A stretch of DNA of 7,055 nucleotides, taken from the NCBI GenBank assembly GCA_964652975.1, contig CAZZCN010000118.1, positions 1 to 7,055 on the forward strand. The letters run 5' to 3'. Shown one piece after another: positions 6,304 through 7,055 of the stretch. The notes below the pieces were generated by a model that saw only the letters and a program-made list of their open reading frames with translations, had not been told where the DNA came from and made no database searches. Every line of letters begins with the position of its first letter. The stretch's first letter is position 1. The translations under genes and the position numbers were made by a program. Source of the stretch: CAZZCN01 sp964652975 (lineage in GTDB: Bacteria > Bacillota > Clostridia > Saccharofermentanales > UBA5734).

Positions 6304-7055
6304 ATGGCTGAGAACGACAACAACGAAAACAAAATCTTCGAAAAGGGTTCCAAGGAATTTCACGACCAGAAGACTGCGGCTGCGCAAGCAGTATTTAAAG
6401 CAAAATATGACACTATCATCCCAATAGACCTAGAAAAAGAAATGAAAAAGTCATTCATAGATTATGCAATGAGTGTTATTACAGACCGTGCACTGCCTGA
6501 TGTACGCGACGGCTTGAAGCCGGTACACAGAAGAATACTCTATTCAATGTTTACACAGGGATTCACACCTGACAAGTCCTATCGTAAGTGTGCTACAACG
6601 GTCGGAGACGTTCTCGGACGCTTCCATCCACATGGTGATGCTGCTGTCTACGATTCGCTTGTACGTATGGCACAGGATTTTTCGATGAGACACATGCTCG
6701 TCGACGGACATGGCAACTTCGGATCAAGAGACGGCGATCCACCGGCTGCTTATAGATATACAGAATCAAGACTCACCAAAATCTCAATGGAGATGATGAG
6801 TGATATCAATAAGAACACTGTTGACTTCAAACCCAATTTTGACGAGCACGAGATGGAGCCCATAGTTCTGCCTGCAAGATATCCTAATCTTCTTGTAAAC
6901 GGATCTACGGGAATTGCTGTCGGTATGGCAACAAGCATACCTCCTCACAATCTGGGAGAAGTAGTCGACGGTGTTATCATGCTGATTGACAATCCGCAGG
7001 CTACAGTGGAAGATTTGATGACTGTGATAACAGGACCTGATTTTCCAACCGCCGG
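6304..7055 (+). CDS. gyrA: DNA gyrase subunit A, N-terminal part (3' partial)
   Basis: GyrA forms the DNA-cutting part of gyrase (A2B2), which introduces negative supercoils using ATP bound by GyrB. The first 250 codons are present and the gene runs off the window. Conserved blocks are DYAMSVITDRALPDVRDGLKP at 53-73, VHRRILY at 74-80, and HPHGDAAVYDSLVRMAQDFS at 108-127 (the quinolone-resistance region). LVDGHGNFGS at 132-141 favours GyrA over ParC, which has HGNNGS in Firmicutes. The catalytic Tyr152 with Arg151 is in AAYRYTESR. VNGSTGIAVGMATSIPPHN at 198-216 is also typical. About 30 extra hydrophilic residues precede the IPIDLEKEMKKSF start of the core relative to E. coli. The residue matching quinolone-binding Ser83 is Ala113; Asp87 is kept as Asp117. 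Unusually, gyrB is not directly upstream here. Confidence 0.95.
   Translation, partial: MAENDNNENKIFEKGSKEFHDQKTAAAQAVFKAKYDTIIPIDLEKEMKKSFIDYAMSVITDRALPDVRDGLKPVHRRILYSMFTQGFTPDKSYRKCATTVGDVLGRFHPHGDAAVYDSLVRMAQDFSMRHMLVDGHGNFGSRDGDPPAAYRYTESRLTKISMEMMSDINKNTVDFKPNFDEHEMEPIVLPARYPNLLVNGSTGIAVGMATSIPPHNLGEVVDGVIMLIDNPQATVEDLMTVITGPDFPTA

Noticed and set aside
1..7055. Search for a CRISPR array, insertion sequence, tRNA gene, prophage piece or novel multi-gene system.
   Set aside because: Genes fill nearly all of the window and all belong to known families. There are no regularly spaced repeats, transposase, terminal inverted repeats or tRNA-like cloverleaf in the two short gaps.

Overview
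This is a housekeeping stretch of a low-to-moderate GC Gram-positive chromosome, read entirely on the + strand. The gene order yidC-jag-mnmE-mnmG-rsmG is the origin-proximal cluster of Firmicutes. Strong GGAGG-type ribosome binding sites, the Jag N-terminal domain and the RsmG tail of the Firmicute type all fit a clostridial organism. Lachnospiraceae is my best guess, but no marker here proves the family.

Layout: positions 1-116 hold the last 37 codons of yidC (membrane protein insertase). Then come jag/khpB (140-829, RNA-binding KH-R3H protein), mnmE (836-2302), mnmG (2304-4394) and rsmG (about 4410-5144). The gaps are 23, 6, 1 and about 15 nt, and no terminator hairpin is visible between the genes, so they look like one transcription unit. 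After an AT-rich gap of 158 bp comes a 10-helix transporter of the auxin efflux carrier (AEC) family (5303-6241). A 62-bp A-tract-rich leader follows, then the first 250 codons of gyrA (6304 to the window end).

How the genes work together: MnmE and MnmG form the complex that modifies the wobble uridine U34 of certain tRNAs. RsmG methylates 16S rRNA in the 530 loop. Jag binds RNA and in Firmicutes is tied to cell elongation, and YidC inserts membrane proteins. Together they form a translation, envelope and RNA-modification block. The transporter and gyrA appear to have their own expression signals: a candidate promoter ahead of the transporter, and an extended -10 that overlaps the transporter stop codon and would drive gyrA.

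I see no mobile element, CRISPR array, RNA gene or undescribed multi-gene system. The points worth a second look are within known genes: an Ala at the quinolone-contacting Ser position of GyrA, a hydrophilic insertion with a micro-repeat in MnmG, a Gly in place of Asn in the G4 motif of MnmE, a second well-placed start in mnmE, the gene order after rsmG, and the structured gyrA leader.
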